DNA of 64,000 nucleotides from Eukaryota sp. TZLM1-RC. Taxonomy: Eukaryota; Metamonada: BaSk clade. Below the pieces are notes generated by a model. It saw only the letters and a program-made list of their open reading frames with translations. It had not been told where the DNA came from and searched no databases. The translations under genes and the position numbers were made by a program. The stretch is from assembly GCA_040285825.1 (NCBI GenBank), contig JAUPSS010000003.1:682001-746000 (forward strand). Reading direction: 5' to 3'. Each line of letters begins with the position of its first letter. Positions within the stretch are counted from its first letter, which is position 1. This document shows positions 39,881 to 50,224 of this stretch, piece by piece.

Positions 39881-40228
39881 TTCCTGTGATCTATTTTTTA
39901 AAAAAAGCAGCATTGTATTTATTAAAACTAATGTTTTTTGTTGGAATTATTAGATAAATACTATCTACTTTGCATCAAATGAAAACATTCTACATTTTCC
40001 AATTGGTGAAATTATAAGCTTCCACTAAATGTATGAGATTCACCCAATTTGTTTGTCTCAATAAATTCAATTTTTCAATGAACCGTTACAATTAACAACT
40101 TCAGAACTGTATCATGGTGTTTGGTAGGAATTCCAAAAATTGTCAAAATAAAAGTGACAATAAACTTACACTATGCGCAAACCTACTGAAACCCGTATTC
40201 TTTCTGACAAGAAAAGAACAAAAAAAGC

Positions 40229-41179
40229 TTACTGAACTGTCGTAATCTTGGCAACATTGATGTGTTGCTGAAAAATGTGTAGCAAACACACCAAGAGTGG
40301 TCGAGGAGCACAATTTACCCGAGGAGCTGACTTTACGACACAAGGAGGACAAACACAATGAGGGCCTTGACACTTGGGCCATTTGGGATCTCTATCAGGA
40401 AGAGAAGGGTCTAGTTTGCGCTTGTTATCCCACTGTAATACTGATAACTTGTTATACTTGACCACTTTTTTCAGAATTCCATGCTTATGGGACTCACTGA
40501 GTGTGAGACATTTCTTGATATTCTGAAAATGTAAACGAAAATACCAAATGAGAATAATTCCAATAGCCAAATTTAAAATGCCATAAAACATTATTATTGA
40601 TTGAATCTTAATAATGCCAAATAAAAGATTTTTAACAGGCGATTCCAACCTTGAGGAATTCTCGATTTGAACAAGAACTTGAGCTCTCTGGTTGATGTCA
40701 ATCCAATGTCGAGCACAAGTTAAGACAATGGAAAAACAGTGCAAAATCAAAGTTAATATAAATGACAAGAAACACAAAAAGTTTCCTCCACCTATGCAAC
40801 CAATCCACCAGCAATGGTGATCAAAAAGCAAAACACAATGATTACAGATTGAGCAGTGTCTATTGTGAGAAAAGAGTCAAAAACGATACTTGGAGCGAGC
40901 AACCTTGTAAATTTGACAATATTCACACCAATTAACAGAATGAAGATCATTAGTAGGAATCAAAGATGATGCTACATCGTAATTGGTATCACTCACTATG
41001 CCTGGATTCTTGATGAATGTCCATATAAAAGTGATAAGAGTAAGAGTGCGAGTAACACAAATCCACACGAAAGAGATGTAGTTGTTGTGGTTCAAATAGA
41101 AAGAATGATCCACATAATGTGTACAGCCTACTATCAGGATAAACATCGTTGCGAAAAGATGATGTAAACGGATATGCAT
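40229..41179 (-). CDS. DHHC-type protein S-acyltransferase
   Basis: Two exons joined by a 30-nt intron (40860-40889, GTATCG...AATAG) that falls inside the cysteine-rich domain. After splicing this reads WCEYC...[21 protein letters not shown], the catalytic DHHC motif. Two hydrophobic segments precede it (FATMFILIVGC, FVWICVTRTLTLITFIWTF) and two follow (FLCFLSFILTLILHCFSIVL, IIMFYGILNLAIGIILIWYF), the normal four-span layout. NFLCFL stands where the usual N-x-x-x-F is. A Cys/Pro-rich C-terminal tail of about 60 residues follows. Length is about 306 residues. Start ATG 41179 is chosen as the first in-frame ATG. Confidence 0.92.
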
Positions 41180-41382
41180 CAACAGATGATAGGTTTGCTG
41201 CAAATTTTTGCAACCTTAATAATTTGATACTAACTTATAGATTATAGCCAACAATTGAAGTTTGAAATAGTTTTATTCACCCAGCTTAGTGAAAGAACGA
41301 CCCATGAAACAATGATTAATTTAAAAAGGTTAAATATTGGGACAACGCATCAACGACCAACAACTAAACACGTCAGGACAGA

Positions 41383-42843
41383 CTATATCAGTTTCTTAAC
41401 CATATAATAACTAGCAGGATCATACTCGTACCCAAACTTGGCGTAGTATTGACGAACACCAATACCACTAATAACAGCAACATGGCTACAATCCCATTCC
41501 TCAGAGGCGATCCTTTCAGCTTCAACTAGCAAAAGTCTCCCTAAGCCTTGATGTTGAGATGACTTTGCAACTGAATCTTCTTTATCCAATTCTCTGGTCT
41601 GAGTCTTCAAACTTGTCCCATAAACATGAACCTCCCTCACTAGTGCTCTGTTCTCTTCCTCAACCCACCTCAGTCTTAGCATACCAGCTAGGGAATCAGA
41701 GAGTTGGTCCTCATAAGAGAGAAAGACCTCCCATCCACCATTAGCCACAAAATCCCTTCTCACCAAGTCTTCAACAACTAAACGACCCCAGCTCCTTTCA
41801 GCAAGCTCTCCATGCACGTCTCGAATGCCAACCTCTCTAGTTCTTACTTCTCTTGACGGCCTTCCACTACTAATAGCATAATTCAGGCCTAGTTCCCTTA
41901 GATTTCCAGCTGGTACCCCTGCAGAAACCAAAGGAGCAGGAATGTCTCGTTGAACTCTATAAACACGAACCCATGGAGGAACAAAAGAAAGAATTCTTCC
42001 TATTTGATTAATAACTGTTTCCTCTGATGGGGGTCGGTACTCCCCCCTCTTCCACTGATCATAAAGAATAGTTCCTCTCATAACCAGTGTAGGATAAATC
42101 TTAATCCCATCAGGCCTAAGTTCCTCATCTTTCCACACTTCTTCCCAACCTCTTAACTCTCTTTCAGGATCCTCAACCCCAGGGAGAAAAGGCATAAAAT
42201 GACCAATAACCTTGAACCCATAGTGTCTAGAGTCTAGGAAACACTGTTTAACTTCATCCATTCCATGCGCTCTATTCACAGAGGTAAGGACGTCTTGGAA
42301 AGGGGATTGCACACCTATTTCTAATCTTGTTGCTCCATAAGACAACATTTCTATTAAATGTTGAGGTGCACAGTAATCAGGTCGAGTCTCGATTGTAAGC
42401 CCCACACAGCGATGCTTAGATCTCTCGGCAAACATGACAGCCTCCTTCACAGAGTGAGATTCATGGTCAGAAAGAGCATCGAGAATTTCACGGATGAACC
42501 AATCGCGATAAGTCCGGGGTAAGTAAAAAAAGGTTCCCCCCATAATGATGATCTCAATCTTGTTAGAGTGGTGACCTAGTTCCTTTAGTTGGTTGAGACG
42601 AACAGTGACTTGTTTATGGGGATGATATCTAGCTTTGATTGCTCTCATTGAAGTGGGTTCATATCCACAGTAGGACTGGGTAGAGAATTCAAAGTCAGAC
42701 TGTGTGCCACCACAACAATAGGTACAAGGGTTTGAGGAAAGCATGTGAGGACAGGGATGAGGCTTACACATAAGTGCAATAGGGAGCACCCCACTGGCTG
42801 ATCGAACTGGTTTTCTCACAAAGGGAGGAGGCGGTATAGTCAT
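41383..42843 (-). CDS. ELP3: Elongator catalytic subunit ELP3, N-terminally short
   Basis: A 486-residue protein with the radical-SAM iron-sulfur motif CPHMLSSNPCTYC, the near-invariant STQSYCGYEPTSMRAIKARYHP, GGTFFYLPRTYRD, IETRPDYC and LEIGVQSPFQDV. The linker VRVYRVQRDIP and VRTREVG follow, then the acetyltransferase domain with acetyl-CoA loop QHQGLGRLL and ISGIGVRQYYAKFGYE. Elongator modifies wobble uridines of tRNA. The N-terminal roughly 80 residues present in yeast and human ELP3, which contribute to tRNA binding, are absent: the ATG lies just before the conserved RKPVRSASG. A Fanzor-element end is 14-15 bases upstream. No introns. Confidence 0.95.
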   Translation of the reverse strand: MTIPPPPFVRKPVRSASGVLPIALMCKPHPCPHMLSSNPCTYCCGGTQSDFEFSTQSYCGYEPTSMRAIKARYHPHKQVTVRLNQLKELGHHSNKIEIIIMGGTFFYLPRTYRDWFIREILDALSDHESHSVKEAVMFAERSKHRCVGLTIETRPDYCAPQHLIEMLSYGATRLEIGVQSPFQDVLTSVNRAHGMDEVKQCFLDSRHYGFKVIGHFMPFLPGVEDPERELRGWEEVWKDEELRPDGIKIYPTLVMRGTILYDQWKRGEYRPPSEETVINQIGRILSFVPPWVRVYRVQRDIPAPLVSAGVPAGNLRELGLNYAISSGRPSREVRTREVGIRDVHGELAERSWGRLVVEDLVRRDFVANGGWEVFLSYEDQLSDSLAGMLRLRWVEEENRALVREVHVYGTSLKTQTRELDKEDSVAKSSQHQGLGRLLLVEAERIASEEWDCSHVAVISGIGVRQYYAKFGYEYDPASYYMVKKLI

Positions 42844-42857
42844 TCTTGAAGATATTG

Positions 42858-43870
42858 TCTATAACAATGAACTAAGTGTCCTTTTACACCGATGAAGAGG
42901 GACTGAGTTTTTGAGAAGTGGAAGATTTTCTTCTTGATACCTTTTTCTTTGAACCTTTGTCAACCTTTACTCTCTGTAGGTATTCCGGTCTATATCCACC
43001 TTTTACATGTGCTTCCATCACTGCCAACATATTCAGCGCAGCATCTCGATCTCTATTCCACAAACTTTCGCATGATTTACACATGGTAAGCCCGTGACGA
43101 ATAGACATCTCATGTCTCTTCGATCGCTATGGACTTCTGCATAATTGGAATGTTTCAACTGTTTTCTCAGCTTTCTTACAGTTGAAACAGCAACAACTGT
43201 TTCGAAACTCATCAATTAAAAAGACTTGATGAACAGCCTTTAAATAAAATTCTCAAACCTTTTTCTTTGGTAGGTTCTTTGAATTTCTTGTGTTTTCGTT
43301 ATTCCCAGTCTCCGATTCCAATAACTACTTGACAGGCATCAGCAATTACTGATTTGAAGCACTGAATCATTTTTGCCTCAGATCTTGTGCGAGTGATCTC
43401 AGCCCACCGTCTTAGTTTCCTGAATATTTTTTGATGATAGACTTCACCAACAATACTATCCACAAAATTCTTTTGTTTAATATACTCCATAAATCTATCA
43501 AATCTGCAGCTTTTGGAATTAAAGTGGGATAAAGTTGCTTCCCGTTCTGCTACAGTTTTAGTTTTTTGATCATTATTACCCAAGTTGAATGAGTAATCAA
43601 TTCGTTGAGGTACATCACATCTCAATAAACTAATTGTCTAGATTGTTTAAATCCATCGTTTGTTGGTGAGCTTCTGATAACTCGTAATTGGATGGATCAA
43701 TTACCCTGTTAGTAGCATTATCTATTGAAAAGAGTGTTGTCACGAATTTTTTGTCTCTTTTTCTTTTAAATTTGAACTTGATGGTACCTGAAATGACCAT
43801 ATTTGTCTCTTTCATGATTTTTTTGAATGGCCGAGTCCAGCAGTTAAATTTGCAGAAACATAGAGTAGAT
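42858..43870 (-). pseudogene. Fanzor-like nuclease element copy abutting ELP3
   Basis: The better-preserved sister of 9780-10710. Segments on the minus strand in order: IDNATNRVIDPSNYELSEAHQQ, DVPQRIDYSFNLGNND, an SKSCRFDRFMEYIKQKNFVDSIVGEVYHQKIFRKLRRWAEIT stretch (Fanzor linker helices), VVIGIGDWE, FLIDEFRNSCCCFNC (glutamate and zinc motif, near 43200) and HGLTMCKSCESLWNRDRDAALNM (second cysteine pair and intact NRD, near 43057). A Lys/Ser-rich tail ends near 42884. Stops at about 43630, 43298 and 43130 and small indels make it a pseudogene. The first RuvC aspartate is not certain. Confidence 0.8.
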
Positions 43871-44369
43871 CAGAATTACCTGGAAGAATTATTAATATAG
43901 TGTCATTGAAATAAGTCCATTCTAGATTGCCTGAACGACACTGCTACTCGTTCAGTCTCGATGCTTGACATGATTTACTTTGGATTTTCTGAAAGTTTCG
44001 TGTTTTTAATCTTGTTTATTTTCAAAGTGTCCCATAATACCAAACCAGCAGCTTAATTATTACATTGAAAATACGACCTTTTACCAAGGTTGTCCCTGTA
44101 TTCAGCAAAGAACAAGTCCTCATTATCGTCTCAAAAATTAAAGTAAAACATTGCCTTAATTATACATCTTGAATACTTTTCGCTTTCAGCAGCAGAGAAG
44201 TAAATAAGAGCATCGTAGATACTATCGCATAATTAACCATTCTCTCTTAACCTTATTTCTTGGAAAAAACAGTAAAAAAACAATAATGTTCCTTCCAAAA
44301 ATCCAAATACACGAATTCCGTTTTTTTGAAGTATAAAAAAATTCCCTCGTTATACCTCATTCAAAAACT
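43871..44369. other. Intergenic, no gene seen
   Basis: AT-rich DNA with no frame longer than about 50 codons and no recognised repeat. Confidence 0.45.
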
Positions 44370-45430
44370 CTGAAGTTAACTTTGTCTTATACAACCGAAT
44401 CTTTTTTGAAATCTCTCTTGTCAAATCTGTTTTATGCTGAAGATGATTTTCATAAGAATAATAGAGGTGATGTCATATTACCAGGATTAGATGGAACCTT
44501 CATTTTATTGGATGTAATGTCTGTTGATCCTTGTAATGTCTCAAATGAAAGGCTTGCTAATTCTGAAATTCATAACCCCCTTTCAAATGCTGAAAATTTC
44601 AAAGTCAAAAAATACAGTGAACCTTTGTCCAAATTGTCCACCCAACAGTATGCAAAATACAATTTGTAACTAAGAAGTACGTAACAGTAGATGTTTGCAA
44701 GAAAAAATGCCTTGAAAAATCCATAATCCGAAGTATCCCCTTGATTATTCAGAATTGTACAAAAGGAAAAAATATGCAAATCCTTTAAAAGAATTGAAAC
44801 ATGTTCGCCATGTGGACTACCAAATTTGCCCATTTTTTCTATCCTTGTATGGACGTCTTGGAAAAACCGCAATAAATTATATTAATGATTTTGAAAATCT
44901 TGTAAAAAGAAGAATGAATAAGCGTTTTGATCGTCGTTTGTGGTTAAATTGTATTGTTTTCACTATTTTCATATGAATTCCTAAAATGATTTCGAAAGCT
45001 TTGATGTCTGCTAGTGCACATTATGAAAACATTGCTGCTGTAAGGTTTGATGGTGTGGAAGCTTGTTTTGAAGATATTGATTTTTATAATGTATTTTAAA
45101 AAACAAATCAAAAGATATTCCAAAAAAACAGTATGCATTTCACAATTTGTATCCTTTTGTGTTTTCTCTATCTGGTTCGCTTGCTCCCACGGCTATACGC
45201 TTTTTGGCAGATTTCAAAATGATTGTGAAGAAAAAGACCCATAGAAATTTCAACAGATTGTTTTATCAAAATAGAATTGTGTTTTCTATTTTTAACGGGA
45301 TGTTGAAGATGTTTTCTGTTGCTTAGTTTTCTCTTGGATTTCACTATGAGAGAATTGCAACTAGTTGTTTTGTTTTGGGAGAGATGGATTTTTTAGATGT
45401 TGATTTATAAGTTGTTTAATAAATAAATTT
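44370..45430 (+). mobile_element. Three LINE 3' ends in tandem
   Basis: 44382-44669 encodes nuclease (NRGDVILPGLDGTFILLDVMSVDPCNVSNERL). 44735-45100 encodes a different tail (YQICPFFLSLYGRLGKTAINYINDF to CFEDIDFYNVF). 45105-45410 encodes a third tail (YPFVFSLSGSLAPTAIRFLADF to CFVLGEMDFLDVDL), followed by an A/T-rich end. The three come from different subfamilies of the same LINE group and lie head to tail, consistent with repeated insertion into each other. None is intact. Confidence 0.72.
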
Positions 45431-45924
45431 TAATAAAAAAGTTGACATTATTGAAAATTGACGAAAGGAAAGCGGCATAGGTTGATGAGGAAAATGAGTA
45501 CACAGAAAGATATACAATTGGAGCAACAAAAATTGAAAGAATGAGGTGGTTGGTGAGGGAAATTATTGTTCACCCAAACAGATCACATCAATAAATTGAA
45601 ACAAATTCAATTATCAAAATCTCAATCATTATGATTCAATGTCAACAGAATGAATCGATATAATCACAAAAGGCGATTACCAGTAGCCAGATGATGATGT
45701 CTTGGTAAAAGTGGGTCATAACCGAAAGTAGAACGTGTTCGCTAATCGCATAGAGAAGGGCATCATTGGTATAACCCATATTGACAAAAATAAAGCACTC
45801 TACGATGACGTGAGAGGTGTCAAGAGGAGAAAAGAGGGTATATCGTTGTTGATAAAATATAATATTTTACAATTGACTATGTGCACAATTGTTGTACAAT
45901 AAATCGAAATCCAACTCTCTTTGG

Positions 45925-47757
45925 ATGCATCGTATTCAACAACATTATCAGCAAGCTCTAGAGAAACACCTCAATTCAAAACATGAACTACTGTTTACTT
46001 CCTCTTCAAACTCAGTGTCTATAGATGAGAGCCTTTTCATGTTTCTTGATCGGTCGCACATTTCCTACAAGCTTGTGCTGGTGCCTTTGTTCACGCTTCT
46101 CGTTCTCATCTTTTCCATTCTTATCTCTTCCTTTTTTCTAAATTCTACACTGAGCCAACTTATTTTACATGTTCTAGACTACCTCAGCTCCGTCTCTAAC
46201 ACTTCATTCACTTTACTCCAATGCCTTCTCTTTATATCTATCATATTGGTCTTTTTTCAAGTTCGTTCTTCTTGTCTTCCTCCTTGCACTTCGTTCTTCA
46301 CGTCTTATGTCATTCGTAGACATTTTGTACCTTTTCTTTTTGTTTATTTTACTATTACAATCATTCTTCCATTGCTAATAGGTTTTCCTCTTGTAAATTT
46401 TTTGTTTGTTTTCTTTTCTCTTTGTCTTATTCCTATTATCTATTGGTATTTACTAGATTTAATTAATCCAAATAACTTAATTTCTTTGATATTGATGTCT
46501 GGGATAAAGGCCGTTGAAAGCTCAGTAAATAACCCCCGAACCAATCAATTAGTAATCAATAAGCATTTGATTGTGGAAACTGTAACATTATTATCCGACA
46601 TTGTTACTTATTCAATGTCCCCTCAATCAATCAATCGATCATTCATTACATCTTCAATAGATGCTTTGTGCCTCTTTTCTTGCTGGGCTGGTCTTTACAA
46701 GGCTTTATTACCCAAAGAATTCTTTGAACTTCCTTCTTTTTCCCGAAGTTCCGTGGATATGATGTCCCTGTCAATTGACATCATTGCTGATTTAACTGAA
46801 AAAAACCTATGGATAGAATTCATGATTCTTCGTCATTTTCAATTCTTGTCTGGTGTCACCAACACGTCATTGAGCTCTTCTCTGTTGATTCTGGCCCAAT
46901 TATCACGTGCCACCAGAAAAATTGCTCTCGGAGCTCTGTACAGAAAGGATCTGGTAGTTTATGATCTCTGTGTGCGATTCTTTAACACCTTTATAAGAAC
47001 CTGTATTAATAACCAAGATTTAAGGGCATTGTCTAATGTATTGTTTGAATTACGTTCTCTTGGCAGCAAATCTTTATTAATATCATCAAGGCTTCAACAT
47101 CAACTTACAGTTAAACCCTTTATCGGAGACGAAAGCGAACTAATCAGACCTGAAGACATTGATAAAAGGGTTTTACTTATGGGAAAGTTTCTCCGGTATT
47201 ACTCCATTGTTTGCCTTGAGGATGGTTTCGGTGTAGCTTCTGAAGTCATTGCCCACGACACTCAGGACTTGGTTGAGACAGCGTATAGGTTAAGGAGAAG
47301 TAATCATGATGACTTGCTGGCCATTTTATTGACCATTGATGATGTTGCTGAATGGAGGCAGCAAACCACAACACTGAGAGGAATCAGAAGGGCACAGATT
47401 AAGCTAGCTGTTACTTATCTGGTCCATGGACATTTAAGGTTCGCAAAGTTAATAGTGGCTGATATGAAGGAAGAACCTCACGAAAGACTGATTTCCATAT
47501 ACCAAGAACTGATGGCAATCGATAGCAAAGACGCGTTTGAAATATCTGATAGAGGGTCTGACAATAACTACTTGACACCTCAACAAAAGGAAAAACTTCC
47601 TCTATTCTTTTCGTTCTTCAAAGGTTTGGATATTAGTAGCGGAGGTAACGAAGAGCAAGAGGTCGACCTTGAAAAAGAGATCAAGGGTCTTCGGGTCCAG
47701 GCAAGAACCATTAACAAAGGGTGTGAGTCTTTGGATATCCCAAATGTAGTTAGTTAA
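45925..47757 (+). CDS. Multi-span membrane protein of DUF2254 type
   Basis: The 610-residue protein has four strong hydrophobic segments between residues about 50 and 200. The soluble part begins with LLSDIVTYSMSPQSINRSFITSSIDAL, which resembles the conserved RALSPGINDP-like signature of DUF2254, a family known mainly from bacteria. A long helical domain follows (IDKRVLLMGKFLRYYSIVCLEDGFGVASEVIAHD, LAILLTIDDVAEWRQQ). Function of the family is unknown. ATG 45925 is the first in frame; upstream in-frame codons are non-ATG. The domain match is from memory of the signature only, so the assignment is moderate. Confidence 0.6.
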   Translation: MHRIQQHYQQALEKHLNSKHELLFTSSSNSVSIDESLFMFLDRSHISYKLVLVPLFTLLVLIFSILISSFFLNSTLSQLILHVLDYLSSVSNTSFTLLQCLLFISIILVFFQVRSSCLPPCTSFFTSYVIRRHFVPFLFVYFTITIILPLLIGFPLVNFLFVFFSLCLIPIIYWYLLDLINPNNLISLILMSGIKAVESSVNNPRTNQLVINKHLIVETVTLLSDIVTYSMSPQSINRSFITSSIDALCLFSCWAGLYKALLPKEFFELPSFSRSSVDMMSLSIDIIADLTEKNLWIEFMILRHFQFLSGVTNTSLSSSLLILAQLSRATRKIALGALYRKDLVVYDLCVRFFNTFIRTCINNQDLRALSNVLFELRSLGSKSLLISSRLQHQLTVKPFIGDESELIRPEDIDKRVLLMGKFLRYYSIVCLEDGFGVASEVIAHDTQDLVETAYRLRRSNHDDLLAILLTIDDVAEWRQQTTTLRGIRRAQIKLAVTYLVHGHLRFAKLIVADMKEEPHERLISIYQELMAIDSKDAFEISDRGSDNNYLTPQQKEKLPLFFSFFKGLDISSGGNEEQEVDLEKEIKGLRVQARTINKGCESLDIPNVVS

Positions 47758-47830
47758 ATTGTATAATATTGTTTTTCTAGATAATTTTAGTCTTTTTTGT
47801 TGATCAAAATTTTTCAGTAATTAATTAAAT

Positions 47831-49342
47831 TTATTTACTCTCATCTTCCATTTTTTTCTTTTTTCTTTTAACCAGACCAGTTAAGTCATTGACCATTCTT
47901 TTAGCTCCAACTATTGGTGTATCCAAGTTTTCCAGCAGACCACCAGTTGGCATTTCGCCCCTAGTCCTGTCAACCAGAGACTGACTCAATAAACTTGGTT
48001 CTAAAAGTTCCCCAAGTTCACCATCTTGAAACCTTAAATGACTCAAAAAACCATCCCTACTTGAGACTAACAAATCAATTATACCAGACTTTCTACAAGA
48101 CCAAGCAAGGTCGGTAATAGAGACAGGGTGAACATTGGTGGCCAACATTAGAGGGAAACGCTGTTGTGTGTCATAAATAGCTAATGAACAGCTTGACGCC
48201 ACGGCAAACACCATCCTATAATCAAGGCTGAGGAGTGGAGGTGTTGAGGAGGGGCGTAGTTTGAGCAAAACAGGGAGGAATGAAACTGATGTTATTGGTA
48301 AACTTCCTAATCGAAGAGCAGCAATTGGACGAGAAAAGCAACTGCGGACAAAGACAAATGCACAATCCACCGCGCCTTCTGATTGCGTTGATATAGTACA
48401 GAGTGGAAGATCTCCCGTTGGAAGCACAAGCAAAGTTCCATCAGGAGACCAAGAACCCCTTCGGAAAAAGGTCTTTGCTGACAGTTCAGAAGAAAACAGT
48501 TTGGACGGGGGAACTGAAGGGTAACCAGGGACTGGGTCCAAGGTCTGAACAGGGTCTTGCGATGGATGAAAGTAAAGAGAAGCCGAGTCTATGGTACAAT
48601 AGTGTTCAAAGGCAGGCGGTGACGGGGTGCCACGTAGAGAGGGTGAAGTTTGAGGTGAAGAGGTGGGGGATACCAAAAGTTCACGGTCTGTGATAGACAT
48701 CAACCTCACAATCCTGTCAGTTCCATGCGTGTGTATGAAAAAGTTAAGAGGATCCCAGCCAACGCCTTGAACAAACTTTGAGTGAATGGATGAGAAGAGT
48801 TTGATACGTTGAATGGTTAAGGACTGCCCAACAAGGGATAGACCGTAAATAGAAACGGAGCGGTCAGAAGAACCGGCGACTATAAACTTTTCATCAGGAG
48901 ACCATGCAGCATCATAGATATCGCTTTCCTTAGATGCACTGGCTGCTGCCAGGCATTTCCAATCTTCTTTGTTAGGCGGAGCATAATCTCTCTCCATCTC
49001 GTCAAGAGCGAGGTCATCTGTAGGAGGAGGGTCTGATGAAGATGCACATCGCCATATCACGAGCTCTCCGCCATCACCAGCTGTGAGTAGCATATCACCA
49101 AAAGGGGAAAATCTTGCAGTATTGATAGGAAAACGATGGCGTGATAGTTGTGCTATAAACTCAGGAGCCTCCGAAGAATCCTTAGATAATCCCGGATCTG
49201 ATAGGCTCCAGATACGTGCATATTTATGCTGACCAGCTGTAACGAAGATGTTGTCACGAATTGGATGAAAGTTTATAGAGTGGATAGGAAGGATACCGAG
49301 ATCACACCAGTGCCACCTATACTCGAGGAGTTTAAGTTTCAT
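47831..49342 (-). CDS. CHAF1B: CAF-1 p60 subunit (CHAF1B/Cac2), WD40 protein
   Basis: A 503-residue seven-bladed WD40 protein. Diagnostic stretches are the YRWHWCDLGILPIHSINF start, RHRFPINTARFSPFGDMLLTAGDGGELVIW, DIYDAAWSPDEKFIVAGSSDRSVSIY, KFVQGVGWDPLNFF, FFRRGSWSPDGTLLVLPTG, FRP-type RPIAALRLGSLP, YRMVFAVASSCSLAIYDTQQRFP and ITDLAWSCRKSG. CAF-1 deposits H3-H4 on newly replicated DNA. The C-terminus is lysine-rich (VKRKKKKMEDE) and lacks the long tail of animal p60. No introns. It converges on the DUF2254-type gene, 70 bases apart. Confidence 0.93.
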   Translation of the reverse strand: MKLKLLEYRWHWCDLGILPIHSINFHPIRDNIFVTAGQHKYARIWSLSDPGLSKDSSEAPEFIAQLSRHRFPINTARFSPFGDMLLTAGDGGELVIWRCASSSDPPPTDDLALDEMERDYAPPNKEDWKCLAAASASKESDIYDAAWSPDEKFIVAGSSDRSVSIYGLSLVGQSLTIQRIKLFSSIHSKFVQGVGWDPLNFFIHTHGTDRIVRLMSITDRELLVSPTSSPQTSPSLRGTPSPPAFEHYCTIDSASLYFHPSQDPVQTLDPVPGYPSVPPSKLFSSELSAKTFFRRGSWSPDGTLLVLPTGDLPLCTISTQSEGAVDCAFVFVRSCFSRPIAALRLGSLPITSVSFLPVLLKLRPSSTPPLLSLDYRMVFAVASSCSLAIYDTQQRFPLMLATNVHPVSITDLAWSCRKSGIIDLLVSSRDGFLSHLRFQDGELGELLEPSLLSQSLVDRTRGEMPTGGLLENLDTPIVGAKRMVNDLTGLVKRKKKKMEDESK

Positions 49343-49728
49343 AGGTGAATATGGGGATTTTATTGATGGATTTTAAAGAAATTCGTTTCTTCTTTTATTC
49401 AATTTGTCAATTATTCGGAAAATTGCATCAAATTTCTAGGTGCTTATATGGGAAAGAGTCTTCAACTTCAAACCCAATTAAATTCTATATCACTTTCCTT
49501 TCAAAATCAATTAACACATTAAGCATTGACTAAATGATCTGTGAAAGTATGATTTTTTTCCGTAACCAAGTCAGGTCTTACATTAAAATCAAGCGGAACA
49601 GCAACACTTTATTCACTTTTTTAAAAGAAAGGGTTTGTGAAACAATGACATCCAAGACTATATGATTTAATGATACAAAAGATGAAATTATATATGTACA
49701 TTTTAAGGATGTGAAGCCAAATATCTAA

Positions 49729-50175
49729 TTAGGTAAACCTACTCAGATTAGCCTCAAACTCAGCAATAGAGCATTGGAACGCTCTGGCCTGTTTTTGCTT
49801 CTGCTTGACTTTCTGCTGAAGCTTTTGATTTAACAACTTTCTTCGAATTCTTCTATCCTCCTTGACAGCATCATGACGCACTTTAAGTGATTGTTGGTGC
49901 AGAGAAGAAATAGTGTTATCGAAATCACGATTTTGGCTCATTCTGGAATGCATAGAAGTCCGGAGCTCCTCTCTCGCTTTTCTCAGTTTTTCAAGTTCGG
50001 TTTGTTTAAGTTGTTGTAGTTCTCTAGAGATTTGTTGAGATTGTCGTTCTTGTACTGTTTCGAAATAATTTTTGATATTGCGGAGCAAACCACATTCAGA
50101 TGATAAAGAAGGCATCGAATAAGCCAGCCGAGTGGTAGAAGTAGAGGATGTCTGTGATGATGGACGAGTGTACAT
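49729..50175 (-). CDS. Small basic coiled-coil protein, unknown
   Basis: 148 residues: a Ser/Thr-rich start, then a continuous coiled coil from about residue 35 (NYFETVQERQSQQISRELQQLKQTELEKLRKAREEL) to residue 135, ending in FEANLSRFT. Composition resembles small ciliary or centriolar proteins, but no family is recognised. ATG 50175 is the first in frame. The 345 bases between it and the CAF-1 gene hold nothing else recognisable. Confidence 0.6.
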   Translation of the reverse strand: MYTRPSSQTSSTSTTRLAYSMPSLSSECGLLRNIKNYFETVQERQSQQISRELQQLKQTELEKLRKAREELRTSMHSRMSQNRDFDNTISSLHQQSLKVRHDAVKEDRRIRRKLLNQKLQQKVKQKQKQARAFQCSIAEFEANLSRFT

Positions 50176-50224
50176 GTTATGGCGGAACTCTATATTTGGA
50201 AACAATCAATTTCTCTCAAAAGAT

